Part shown: positions 1 to 7,469 of the stretch, piece by piece
Layout: each line of letters begins with the position of its first letter
Numbering within the stretch: the first letter of the stretch is position 1
Origin: Prevotella melaninogenica
GTDB taxonomy: Bacteria; Bacteroidota; Bacteroidia; Bacteroidales; Bacteroidaceae
Assembly (NCBI RefSeq): GCF_013267595.1
Contig: NZ_CP054011.1
Coordinates: 372,001-436,000, forward strand
Direction of reading: 5' to 3'
DNA length: 64,000 nt
The notes under the pieces: generated by a model
Told to the model about the DNA's origin: nothing
The model's database searches: none
Seen by the model: only the letters and a program-made list of their open reading frames with translations
Program-made: the position numbers and the translations under genes

Positions 1-507
1 GTAAAGGAAACGAAGTGTGCGACCACGAGAAGTCGTGTTGTCAATAACCTCAGCCACCATCGTACCAGATTCATCAAAGAAAAGCTTGTTACCGATACGA
101 ATCTTACGTGCAGGCTCAACCAATACGTCCCAAAGACGCATCTCCTGATTCAACTCACGAAGGAGGAATACCTCAATCTTAGCATCAGTCTTCTCCTTTG
201 TTCCATACAGACGAGCTGGGAAAACCTTAGTATCATTGAAGATAAAAGCATCGCCCTCATCGAAGTAATTGAACACATCTTTGAAGCGGATGTAGTCTTC
301 TTCCTTAGGTTCACCATTGATCTCACCCTTAAACATGTCAATCTTTCCTGACTTACGGTGTAGCACCATCAGTCTACCTTCGTCACGACGTGTAACAGTA
401 AAGGTCTGTGTACTGCCGTCAGTACGAGTCAGTACACGTTCAGATGAATGTGGATATAAGGCTACCTGCTCTTTTGGTAGGTTGAATTTAAACTGTGAAA
501 GCTTCAT
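1..507 (-). CDS. queA: S-adenosylmethionine:tRNA ribosyltransferase-isomerase, 3' end cut by window edge
   Basis: QueA transfers and isomerises the ribosyl part of SAM onto 7-aminomethyl-7-deazaguanine in tRNA, the penultimate step of queuosine synthesis in the cytoplasm. About 169 N-terminal residues are visible. They start [13 protein letters not shown] and contain the conserved [24 protein letters not shown] and [11 protein letters not shown] segments typical of the family (usual length about 350). The ATG at 505-507 lies 21 nt downstream of truB, and the two are probably co-transcribed with uppP and ftsX. The remainder lies outside the window. The family call is secure from these motifs. 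Confidence 0.93.
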   Translation of the reverse strand, partial: MKLSQFKFNLPKEQVALYPHSSERVLTRTDGSTQTFTVTRRDEGRLMVLHRKSGKIDMFKGEINGEPKEEDYIRFKDVFNYFDEGDAFIFNDTKVFPARLYGTKEKTDAKIEVFLLRELNQEMRLWDVLVEPARKIRIGNKLFFDESGTMVAEVIDNTTSRGRTLRFLY

Positions 508-528
508 ATTTTTATATTGAGGAGTTTA

Positions 529-1227
529 TTATTTTTCTATTGTTTGTTGCTGAAGCCATGCTTCAAACTGGTCATAATTGACGCAGTCTTCCACTCTTAC
601 GTCTCCAACACGTGTGCGGCGCAATGCTGTAAGATAGGCTCCGCTATTCACTGCTCGTCCAAGGTCGCGTGCCAATGCGCGGATATAAGTACCTTTACCG
701 CAGACGACACGAATTGATAGTTGCATCTTCTCTGTATCGAAGTCTAATACTTCTATCTCATCAATGCGAATGTTCTTAGGTTTTAACGTGACATCCTTAC
801 CTTTTCTACGATAGTCGAAAGCACGCTTACCATCCACCTTTACAGCACTGTAAGTTGGTGGAATCTGCTCGATATCACCCACAAACTGAGGAAGTGTAGC
901 GTTTATTAGTTCCCTTGTTATGTGTTCTGTTGGGAAGGTTTCATTCACCTCATGCTCCATATCGTAGCTCGGTGTGGTTGCTCCCAACTGAAGAGTAGCT
1001 GTATATTCCTTTGTGTGTGTCTGCAAGGTTTCAATCTGTTTTGTCATCTTACCCGTAGCAAGGATGAGTACTCCTGTAGCCAAAGGGTCTAAAGTACCTG
1101 CATGACCAATCTTTACTTTTCCGTCATTCGCCTGTGTACAAAGGTAACGTACGTGCGCCAATGCTTTGAAACTGGTGATTCCGTAGGGCTTGTCAATAGG
1201 GATGATTACTCCTTCTTTGAAGTTCAT
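529..1227 (-). CDS. truB: tRNA pseudouridine(55) synthase TruB
   Basis: TruB converts U55 to pseudouridine in the T arm of tRNAs. The 232-residue protein opens with the family signature of substrate binding (IDKPYGITSF) and has the catalytic block HAGTLDPLATGVLILATG, whose Asp is the nucleophile. The GKGTYIRALARDLG motif follows near residue 180. The length is on the short side (E. coli TruB is 314 aa) because the C-terminal PUA-like part is lacking, as is common in Bacteroidetes. It sits 21 nt after uppP and 21 nt before queA, which fits one transcript. Confidence 0.95.
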   Translation of the reverse strand: MNFKEGVIIPIDKPYGITSFKALAHVRYLCTQANDGKVKIGHAGTLDPLATGVLILATGKMTKQIETLQTHTKEYTATLQLGATTPSYDMEHEVNETFPTEHITRELINATLPQFVGDIEQIPPTYSAVKVDGKRAFDYRRKGKDVTLKPKNIRIDEIEVLDFDTEKMQLSIRVVCGKGTYIRALARDLGRAVNSGAYLTALRRTRVGDVRVEDCVNYDQFEAWLQQQTIEK

Positions 1228-1248
1228 TAGGGCAATAAGTATATAAGA

Positions 1249-2109
1249 TTAGTCAACCATATTCAGTGGAATATCACAGAGCAGCATTATAATAATGATA
1301 ACGCCAACGATGATACGATACCAACCGAACCACTTGAAACCATATTTTGCAAGGAAACTTACAAACCATTTCATTGCCAATAGCGCAACGATAAATGATA
1401 CAACACAGCCTACTGCGAGCATTATAAGGTTGTGAGCAGACGCCCATGTACTGTCACCTTTTAATAAATCAAGTAGGTCGAGCAGTGTTGCACCAGCCAT
1501 AGTAGGTACTGCAAGGAAGAATGAGAACTCTGCTGCACGCTTACGTGTCAATCCGTTTGCCATACCGCCAACGATGGTAGCCATAGAGCGGCTTGTACCA
1601 GGGATAACCGATAAGCACTGGAAAAGACCAATGCTAAAGGCACGCTTTTCTGTTACTTGATTCTCTTCTTTTCCCTTATTGAACAATTTATCACAATAAA
1701 GCATGAAGATGCCACCCACAACGAGCATTATTGCTACAACCCAAACTGAGTCGAGCAGCCAGTCAAGTAAACCACTTTTCTTAGCTGCTAAGCCAATGAT
1801 AACAGCTGGTAGGACACCAATGAACAATAACCAGTAGAAGCGGATTGGATGAATAATCTTCTTGAAAGTACAAGTTTCATCAACAGGTACAGGTGTATGG
1901 TCGATCTGGAAAAAGCGTTTCCAATATAAGCATACGACAGAGAGGATAGCACCAAACTGGATGATGAAGGTAAAGGCATGTACAAACTCGTCACCTGATG
2001 GTACACCTAAAAGATTTTGTGTGATAATCATGTGACCCGTAGATGACACAGGAAGAAACTCTGTCATTCCTTCGACAATGGAGATAATAATCGTTTGTAA
2101 AAGTGTCAT
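1249..2109 (-). CDS. uppP: Undecaprenyl-diphosphatase UppP (BacA family)
   Basis: This integral membrane phosphatase dephosphorylates undecaprenyl pyrophosphate to regenerate the lipid carrier for peptidoglycan and surface polysaccharides. The 286-residue sequence carries both family signatures: EGMTEFLPVSSTGHM near the N terminus (catalytic Glu, Ser/Thr, His) and PGTSRSMATIVGGM near residue 170 (catalytic Arg). Multiple hydrophobic helices are evident. Its ATG overlaps the stop codon of the DUF3098 gene by one base (TAATG), a sign of translational coupling. Confidence 0.96.
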   Translation of the reverse strand: MTLLQTIIISIVEGMTEFLPVSSTGHMIITQNLLGVPSGDEFVHAFTFIIQFGAILSVVCLYWKRFFQIDHTPVPVDETCTFKKIIHPIRFYWLLFIGVLPAVIIGLAAKKSGLLDWLLDSVWVVAIMLVVGGIFMLYCDKLFNKGKEENQVTEKRAFSIGLFQCLSVIPGTSRSMATIVGGMANGLTRKRAAEFSFFLAVPTMAGATLLDLLDLLKGDSTWASAHNLIMLAVGCVVSFIVALLAMKWFVSFLAKYGFKWFGWYRIIVGVIIIIMLLCDIPLNMVD

Positions 2110-2351
2110 TATTCCTCCACTTCTTTAGTTTCTTTCGGCTGATAGAGAATAGCACCAATGATAGAGATAAAACCAATAAAGGTAACAATAGGCGCTACCT
2201 TGATGTGACGGGCACTGAAGATGTCTGGATCAAATACGGTTTCAGTAGATGTTCCACCACTCATAAGGATAAAGCCGAGAATAACAACGGCTACACCTAT
2301 AGCCAACAAAATAAAGTTGGTCTTACCAAAAGCTAAATTTCTTTTGTCCAT
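2109..2351 (-). CDS. DUF3098 small membrane protein
   Basis: This 80-residue protein has two predicted transmembrane helices (about residues 11-32 and 52-70) separated by a short loop with DPDIFSARHIKVAP. It matches the DUF3098 family, which is found almost only in Bacteroidetes between ftsX and uppP. The function is unknown. The constant neighbourhood suggests a role linked to the divisome or lipid-carrier recycling, but that is inference. Its stop codon shares a base with the uppP start. A 131-nt gap separates it from ftsX. Confidence 0.85.
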   Translation of the reverse strand: MDKRNLAFGKTNFILLAIGVAVVILGFILMSGGTSTETVFDPDIFSARHIKVAPIVTFIGFISIIGAILYQPKETKEVEE

Positions 2352-2482
2352 ATTCTATTTTTGAAGAGTCCAAGGGGCTGAGATTGAGAAGTTAAAAAGA
2401 TTAATTGGAATAATGAGGTATTCTCTTTTCCGTTTATAAGAAACTTTTACTCTCTTATCTTTTCCCCTTTTTACTGTTCCTT

Positions 2483-3361
2483 TTAAATCTTATATAAGTC
2501 ACCTGCCTTCATACGCAGGAACTTGTTTACTGACAGCCATGCGCAGAAAGTTGCGATAATCACACCAAAAGCTAACATTACGATTGCTGTGATAATCAAT
2601 GCATCCCATGACAATAATTTCGTAATCTCTGGTTCCTTTTCGTACAGGAGGCATATTCCGATACCCAAGACTGCAATAGCCAATAGGGCTGAAACTAATC
2701 CTTCTAATACTGCACGGCGCAAGAATGGCGCACGGATAAAACTCCATGAACCACCAACAAGTTTCATCGTGTGGATTGAGAAACGATGTGCATAGATACT
2801 CAATCGGATAGTATTGTTAATCAGAGAGAATGATATGATGGTGAGCAATACAGCAATAACCAATAACACCAAACTAATCTTACCCAATGTTTGGTTTACA
2901 CTTTCTACCAAACTCTGTGGATAAGTGATGTCACTCACACCACGATAGGTACGCAATTGCTGAACAATATTGCGGATAGAGTCATTGTTAGCATAGTTAG
3001 CCTTCAACTGTACTTCTACCTCACCCGTAAACGGATTTTCACCTGCAAATTCGGCAGGGTTGGCACCTAATTCTTTGGTTCCATCCTTCAACGCCTGTTC
3101 TTTACTGATAAAGTTCAAGCTATTGATATAATGCAAGGTGCGAATACGCTCGCAGAGAGCAGTACTCTCTTCCGTATTCATATCGGGTTGGAGAATCATT
3201 GTGATAGTCAGATTCTCCTTTACATAAGAACTAAGATTGCGACTGGTAAAGCCTGTGAGTACAACTATACCAATCAGCATCAGTACCATAGCTGTACTGA
3301 TACATAGTGTGACAACCTGCAGACTATGACGACTGCGGGCTTTGTTTCTTTTTTTTGCCAT
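2483..3361 (-). CDS. ftsX: Cell-division protein FtsX (permease-like)
   Basis: FtsX pairs with the ATPase FtsE to control septal peptidoglycan hydrolases at the inner membrane. The 292-residue protein has a cytoplasmic basic N terminus (MAKKRNKARSRH), a first TM helix near residues 18-40, a large periplasmic domain, then three C-terminal TM helices of the FtsX/MacB-type permease fold. An in-frame extension to 3409 exists but would begin upstream of a well-formed promoter at 3396-3426. The ATG at 3359-3361 is therefore preferred. ftsE is not in the neighbourhood, as is usual in Bacteroidetes. Confidence 0.9.
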   Translation of the reverse strand: MAKKRNKARSRHSLQVVTLCISTAMVLMLIGIVVLTGFTSRNLSSYVKENLTITMILQPDMNTEESTALCERIRTLHYINSLNFISKEQALKDGTKELGANPAEFAGENPFTGEVEVQLKANYANNDSIRNIVQQLRTYRGVSDITYPQSLVESVNQTLGKISLVLLVIAVLLTIISFSLINNTIRLSIYAHRFSIHTMKLVGGSWSFIRAPFLRRAVLEGLVSALLAIAVLGIGICLLYEKEPEITKLLSWDALIITAIVMLAFGVIIATFCAWLSVNKFLRMKAGDLYKI

Positions 3362-3395
3362 TTCTTTAATAAGGTATAATACACCAAAGTTGTTG

Positions 3396-3426
3396 CAAAG
3401 ATACTGCAAAATAAGGTAACGACAAA
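3396..3426 (-). promoter_or_regulatory. Bacteroidetes-type promoter of the ftsX operon
   Basis: Read on the minus strand, TTTG (3426-3423) is followed after 19 nt by TATCTTTG (3403-3396). This is an exact match to the -33/-7 consensus of the Bacteroidetes primary sigma factor. It lies 34 nt upstream of the chosen ftsX ATG and decides that start. Confidence 0.8.
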
Positions 3427-3511
3427 GGAAATTATGCTTTATTTAGAGATAAAAGATGAAACTTGTGAGCATATTACTATGGAAGGGAAGGTAGGGGAGT
3501 TATGCTCGAAA

Positions 3512-3720
3512 GTTTAACCCAAATCGGTCATTAGACCACAAAATGTACATTCTTACGATAGTATGGTGTTGTTTCCTAACATTTTTTCTTTTCTTATCGG
3601 CATCTTGTTAGTCTTTGTAACTTGACGTAGCCCGCTACGCCTGCGTTCCAAAGGCAAACAATCTGCTCGATAATAAAACAAAATATGTTTAGGCTCTAAT
3701 GACCGAATTGGGTTTAAAAC
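3512..3720. mobile_element. Small MITE-like element with terminal inverted repeats
   Basis: A stretch of about 208 bp is bounded by near-perfect inverted arms: left 3512-3536 containing CCCAAATCGGTCATTAGA, right 3694-3719 reading CTCTAATGACCGAATTGGG. Inside, the minus strand has a 63-codon frame with a basic segment (LERRRSGLRQVTKTNKMP). That frame may be a relic or just part of the repeat. There is no transposase and no clear target duplication. It resembles a miniature transposable element or a long structured repeat; mobility is inferred only from the arms. Confidence 0.55.
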
Positions 3721-3832
3721 AATTACGTTGTGTTTTTCCTTCAACCGCTATAGGGTTATTTAATGTCTCCTTTTTAAGCTTATAAGTGGGCATTGTCTCA
3801 AGGTGATAATTTTCTATTTTGTAATAAAAAAC

Positions 3833-4243
3833 TTCTGTGTGGTGATGTTAGGACTAACAAATGTTAATATCTTATATTATAGTTTCTCCACTTTATATCA
3901 GATGTGTAATTTGCGGTACAATCATATAAGGGGGTATGTGACTTCTTTCCATAACAGTACCCTTTGTTAGGAGAGTACGACAACCACAAGTCTTACATTG
4001 AAATGCTTTTCTACCATCTAACCATTTGTGCTCAATATAGCCACATTTAGGACAGGTAATTCCTACATCTTCCCGAATCTGACGAAAATAGTCTATACAG
4101 CTTTCTTCGTCAGGAAATATTTGAAAGAAATCTTTAAGTAACATTAAGTTCATCATTTCTTGCAAAAGAAATTGAATTACAGATGTTTATAAAGAAAGAT
4201 TGTTTAAATTAACATTCTTTAGTCCTAACATCACCACACAGAA
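3833..4243 (-). mobile_element. Internally deleted IS1595-family element with 8-bp target duplication
   Basis: The 411-bp element has terminal inverted repeats of about 35 bp that differ at only two or so positions (ends read TTCTGTGTGGTGATGTTAGG). It is flanked on both sides by the exact 8-bp direct repeat TAAAAAAC (3825-3832 and 4244-4251), the duplication length known for IS1595. A full element is about 1 kb, so most of the transposase gene is missing. The intact ends and duplication suggest that this short form itself moved, presumably with a transposase supplied in trans. Confidence 0.85.
3893..4156 (-). pseudogene. IS1595-family transposase remnant (zinc-ribbon N-terminal part)
   Basis: This frame encodes about 87 residues. 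The zinc ribbon is clear: ITCPKCGYIEHKWLDG followed by FQCKTCGCRTLLTKGTVME, giving two CxxC pairs. This is the N-terminal DNA-binding domain of IS1595 transposases. The DDE-type catalytic domain (ISXO2-like, about 150-200 residues) is absent, and the frame ends soon after residue 75 with unrelated residues. The frame can be extended to a TTG at 4165, but the ATG at 4154-4156 is likelier. Confidence 0.8.
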
Positions 4244-4270
4244 TAAAAAACTCACACTCGAAAATGAATA

Positions 4271-4480
4271 GATGCTCTTTAAGGCTCTTAAAGACGCCCA
4301 ATTAGCTTCTAAAAGGTGCCCTTTTGAGGTCTTATTAACGCCCTTTTGAAGTCCAATTAAGCACCTTTTGCGCTGCTGTTTTGTAACTGTCTGATCTGTA
4401 TTAAGTTACAAGAGTGTTCGCAAAGGCTGTTTTTTTGTCTTTTTAGACGAATGTTTTAAGAAATAATGTAAATAATTTTC
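4271..4480 (+). repeat. Dispersed ~210-bp repeat R1, copy A
   Basis: The first 100 bp is four degenerate 22-bp units that end in GCCCAATT, GTGCCCTTTT, ACGCCCTTTT and GCACCTTTT. A tail with TTTTGTAACTG follows, ending near ATAATGTAAATAATTTTC. Four further copies occur in this window, at 19650, 34523, 54341 and 62369. The rest of the gap up to 4612 shows no gene. Confidence 0.85.
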
Positions 4481-4612
4481 GCGACTCTTGTTGTGGTGAT
4501 AATACTGTTGTATGTCTTCATAAAATATTCACAAATCGTATGTGCTTTGCAATAAAATCATGCAAAATACGTTTAACATATATAATCTTTAACAAAATAA
4601 ATAACAAAACCT

Positions 4613-5296
4613 ATGAAACGAATAGCTATTCTAATCGTATTAGTTACATCAACTTTGGTATCAATGGCACAGAATAAATTAGGTACATGGTCAGTGATAC
4701 CGCATGTAGGAGTGTCTATATCTTCTTTGTTAGGTGGGTCTGGAATCTATGAAATTGGTATTGAGCAAGGTATAGAAGTAAAGACACATGCATTGTTAGG
4801 GTTTGTTGGAGGGGCTGATGTGATGTATCAGGCTTCTGATGCTGTAGGTCTTTCCGCTGGCTTATCATTTGTTCAAGCAGGCTGTAAGTTGGAGGATTAT
4901 ACTGATGACCACACTGTAGTTTATGATCGTTACTTGCGAATAAATTATGTGAGTATGCCAATTTTAGTTCATAATAAGTTGTTGGCAGGTTTTTCTGTTA
5001 AGGTTGGTATAGAACCAACCTGCGTCTTTAATGCTAATAATCATGAAGTATATCAGTCGTATTCTGTAGATAAAGACGGTAAGAAGACTAATTTCCAAGA
5101 GAATACATATGATTTTGATATAAAGAATGGTATGTGTAAGTTTGGTCTTTCTATACCAATTGGTGTAAGCTATGAGTATGAAAACGTTGTGTTAGGAGCA
5201 TTATATCATGTGGGAGTCTTTAAGATTTACAAGGAAGGCGATTCTTCTCGTAGCAGCGTGTTTGAGGTGTCTGTAGGTTATAAATTAAATCTTTAA
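4613..5296 (+). CDS. Outer-membrane beta-barrel protein (PorT/OmpX-like)
   Basis: The 227-residue protein has an N-terminal signal peptide ending SMAQ. Alternating strands follow, with many Gly/aromatic turns, and the protein closes with the VSVGYKLNL strand typical of outer-membrane barrels. Features such as GVSISSLLGGSGIYEIG and SIPIGVSYEYENVVLGALYHVG fit the PF13568-like porin families of Bacteroidetes. The specific role is unknown. It stands alone, between repeat copy A and the structured repeat at 5411-5735, so it is probably monocistronic. Confidence 0.75.
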   Translation: MKRIAILIVLVTSTLVSMAQNKLGTWSVIPHVGVSISSLLGGSGIYEIGIEQGIEVKTHALLGFVGGADVMYQASDAVGLSAGLSFVQAGCKLEDYTDDHTVVYDRYLRINYVSMPILVHNKLLAGFSVKVGIEPTCVFNANNHEVYQSYSVDKDGKKTNFQENTYDFDIKNGMCKFGLSIPIGVSYEYENVVLGALYHVGVFKIYKEGDSSRSSVFEVSVGYKLNL

Positions 5297-5410
5297 GACA
5301 ACGCTAAGACTTTTCTTGTTTATTAAAGAAATGCGATAACCATTTAATATCGTTGTTCGTTGTCTTTCATTTCAGGAAGAAGTGGAAGACAACTAATTAG
5401 GGTCTTCAGG

Positions 5411-5735
5411 ATTTTGGAGTGATAAGGTTTGCCACTTATGTTTAGAGTTTGAAGTAATGTCACACGGAGGAACGGAGAGAACGGAGGATTATTAAATACA
5501 AAGCTATAGTAGTAACGGAGGCACCGTCGGTGCATAGAGCAACGGAGCTTGTTTGCCAATTCTATTAGCAATTTATATACAAAACGTTTATTCCAAAATA
5601 TTTAGCAAGAATCTGTACGCTACACCTCCGTCACTCTTTGTGCCCTCGGCACCTCCGTGACATTGCGTTACCTCCGTCCCCTCCGTGACTCTGTGTGCCT
5701 TATATGTAAGAGTTTAGTTTATCACTCCATATTTC
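5411..5735. repeat. Structured intergenic element with inverted ends and ACGGAGG/CCTCCGT clusters (R3)
   Basis: Outer inverted repeats TGGAGTGATAA (5415-5425) and TTATCACTCCA (5719-5729) bracket about 325 bp. In the left half the motif CGGAG recurs at about 5465-5550; in the right half its complement CTCCG recurs at about 5625-5690. The transcript could therefore fold into a long imperfect hairpin. A partial second copy lies at about 54680-54775. No protein-coding frame is supported here. Confidence 0.65.
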
Positions 5736-5819
5736 GGATAAGTCACTAATTATATGAGTAAATTGCTTATAGTGGTTAAGATTTTCAGTAAATAGGGCTG
5801 TAAATTAAAAAAAATACCG

Positions 5820-5827
5820 TAAGTTTG
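5820..5827 (+). promoter_or_regulatory. -7 box of the DUF3078 gene
   Basis: TAAGTTTG matches TAnnTTTG and ends 15 nt before the ATG at 5843. No good -33 TTTG is seen at the usual distance. Confidence 0.55.
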
Positions 5828-5842
5828 CACATTATAATAAAT

Positions 5843-7123
5843 ATGATGAAACGGAACTTTTTAATCACATTATTTCTAATAGTGAGCTTGGGTACTATTG
5901 CTCAAGTGAATCATCCTATCTCTGTTCGTAGCGATGAACGGCCGTCAATGGATAAGATTCAAGCGTATATTGATTCACTAAAATCCCTGAAAGATAGTGT
6001 GTTTACACGTAAGATGCCGAAAGTTCAACGCGGGCAGAGGCTTCGTCGGAATGATATGCGATTGTTTTTACCACTGACCTATTATGGTAATGTGGCAGAA
6101 AGACTGTTTACACGTGATAGAAAGGAAAGTCCAATTCTCTCAGAGTTGATGCACCTTTACTTGACACGTCCAGACCTTGTGGAGGGTACTGATCGTATGG
6201 TACAGCAACAGCAGACGAAATTAGATGATATTAAAGCACCAATACATCATGATCCTACATTGGTAGAAAAAGTGGCTGATCGTCCTGTTGAGCCAACAAA
6301 TGTACCTGTAGATGTTTTGGTAAAGCGTCCTAATTTCTGGACGTTTAGTGGTGATTATGCTCTACAGTTCCTGCAGAATTATGTCTCTGGAAACTGGTAT
6401 AAAGGTGGCGAAAGCAATTATTCTACTTTGGCTTCATTGGTCATGCAAGCTAATTATAATAATAAGCAGAAAGTGAAGTGGGAGAACCGTTTGGAGTTAA
6501 AATATGGTATGCAGAGTAGCCGCTCCGACTCCCTACACAGTTTTAAGAGTACAGAGGACCTGATTCGTCTTACCTCTAAACTCGGTTTGCAGGCAACAAA
6601 GCGTTGGTATTATACGGTTCAGTTTATTGGCAATACGCAATTTAGCCATTCTTACCGTTCAAATGATCCAAAGATTTATTCAGCTTTTGCAGCTCCGTTG
6701 AACATAAACCTTTCTATCGGTATGGATTACTCGGTAGACTGGATGAACCATCGTTTGAAGGGTAACTTCCACTTGGCACCATTAGCTTATAATATGAAGT
6801 ATACTCGTATGTTAGAGTTGACGCGTCGTTTGGGTATCAAGGATGGTAATCATTTCCTGCATGACTTCGGTTCTGAGTTTACGGTTGATTTAGAATGGCA
6901 GTTGATGGAATCGCTTACTTGGAAGACACGCCTGTATGGCTATTCGACTTATAAGCGTACGGAGTTAGAATGGGAGAATACCTTTACCTTCCACTTCAAT
7001 CGCTATATATCAAGTCGTGTGTTTATCTATCCTCGTTTTGATGATGGTGTACGTCGTGATGACCATTATGCTTTTTGGCAGTTGAAGGAGTTTGCTTCTA
7101 TAGGCTTCCAGTATAGTTTCTAA
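5843..7123 (+). CDS. DUF3078 secreted/outer-membrane protein
   Basis: The 426-residue protein has a signal peptide (MMKRNFLITLFLIVSLGTIAQ). A linker of about 150 residues leads into a C-terminal DUF3078 region beginning near NFWTFSGDYALQFLQNY, rich in Trp/Tyr amphipathic strands and ending FASIGFQYSF, as barrel proteins do. The function is unknown; an outer-membrane location is inferred. An in-frame TTG at 5825 is rejected because it lies inside the promoter box TAAGTTTG (5820-5827). The start is therefore ATG 5843 or the adjacent ATG 5846. The mRNA leader would be only about 10 nt. Confidence 0.8.
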   Translation: MMKRNFLITLFLIVSLGTIAQVNHPISVRSDERPSMDKIQAYIDSLKSLKDSVFTRKMPKVQRGQRLRRNDMRLFLPLTYYGNVAERLFTRDRKESPILSELMHLYLTRPDLVEGTDRMVQQQQTKLDDIKAPIHHDPTLVEKVADRPVEPTNVPVDVLVKRPNFWTFSGDYALQFLQNYVSGNWYKGGESNYSTLASLVMQANYNNKQKVKWENRLELKYGMQSSRSDSLHSFKSTEDLIRLTSKLGLQATKRWYYTVQFIGNTQFSHSYRSNDPKIYSAFAAPLNINLSIGMDYSVDWMNHRLKGNFHLAPLAYNMKYTRMLELTRRLGIKDGNHFLHDFGSEFTVDLEWQLMESLTWKTRLYGYSTYKRTELEWENTFTFHFNRYISSRVFIYPRFDDGVRRDDHYAFWQLKEFASIGFQYSF

Positions 7124-7245
7124 TTGAATGATGCAAGTTAAAAGGTATAGAGGCAGTTTCGTGGGTTCTATCATCAATATAACCTTAAACGTAGAGGAAG
7201 ATGAAAGTAGCGGAGTATCTAAAACTTGAAACGTAAATACTAACC

Positions 7246-7271
7246 ATCCCCTTCTCGTACAGAGAGGGGAT
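7246..7271. terminator. GC-rich hairpin after the DUF3078 gene
   Basis: ATCCCCTTCTC and GAGAGGGGAT form a stem of about 10 bp around a short loop. No immediate T-run follows, so it may be a weak terminator or an mRNA-end structure. The rest of 7124-7323 shows nothing else. Confidence 0.5.
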
Positions 7272-7323
7272 AGTGTGTGTTATTATAACTGCATTTCTTT
7301 TACTTTTTTTATAATCAATAGAC

Positions 7324-7353
7324 TTTGTGATTCAAGATTTTTATGTACATTTG
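7324..7353 (+). promoter_or_regulatory. Promoter of the SusC/SusD operon
   Basis: TTTG (7324-7327), an 18-nt spacer and TACATTTG (7346-7353) match the Bacteroidetes primary promoter. The 5' leader to the ATG at 7470 would be about 110 nt, long enough for post-transcriptional control. Confidence 0.75.
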
Positions 7354-7469
7354 CATCGTAATCAATATTAATACCGTTTTTATGTAGATTTTATTGAGCG
7401 CACATTTGTGAAGGAATCTAATTCTTTTAATAAGTTAATATCAAAAATAATAACAATAAAGACTAATCA

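Noticed and set aside
3553..3744. 63-codon minus-strand frame
   Set aside because: It lies across the right arm of the MITE-like element, has no start context and is basic low-complexity; treated as part of the repeat, not a gene.
4271..4370. 22-bp tandem units considered as a CRISPR array
   Set aside because: The units are contiguous with no spacers, degenerate and dispersed over the genome segment.
5344..5571. 75-codon minus-strand frame
   Set aside because: It overlaps the structured CGGAG repeat region and shows no protein-like composition.
5460..5700. CGGAG/CTCCG clusters considered as a CRISPR array
   Set aside because: Units are short, irregular and inverted between halves, with no uniform spacers or cas genes.
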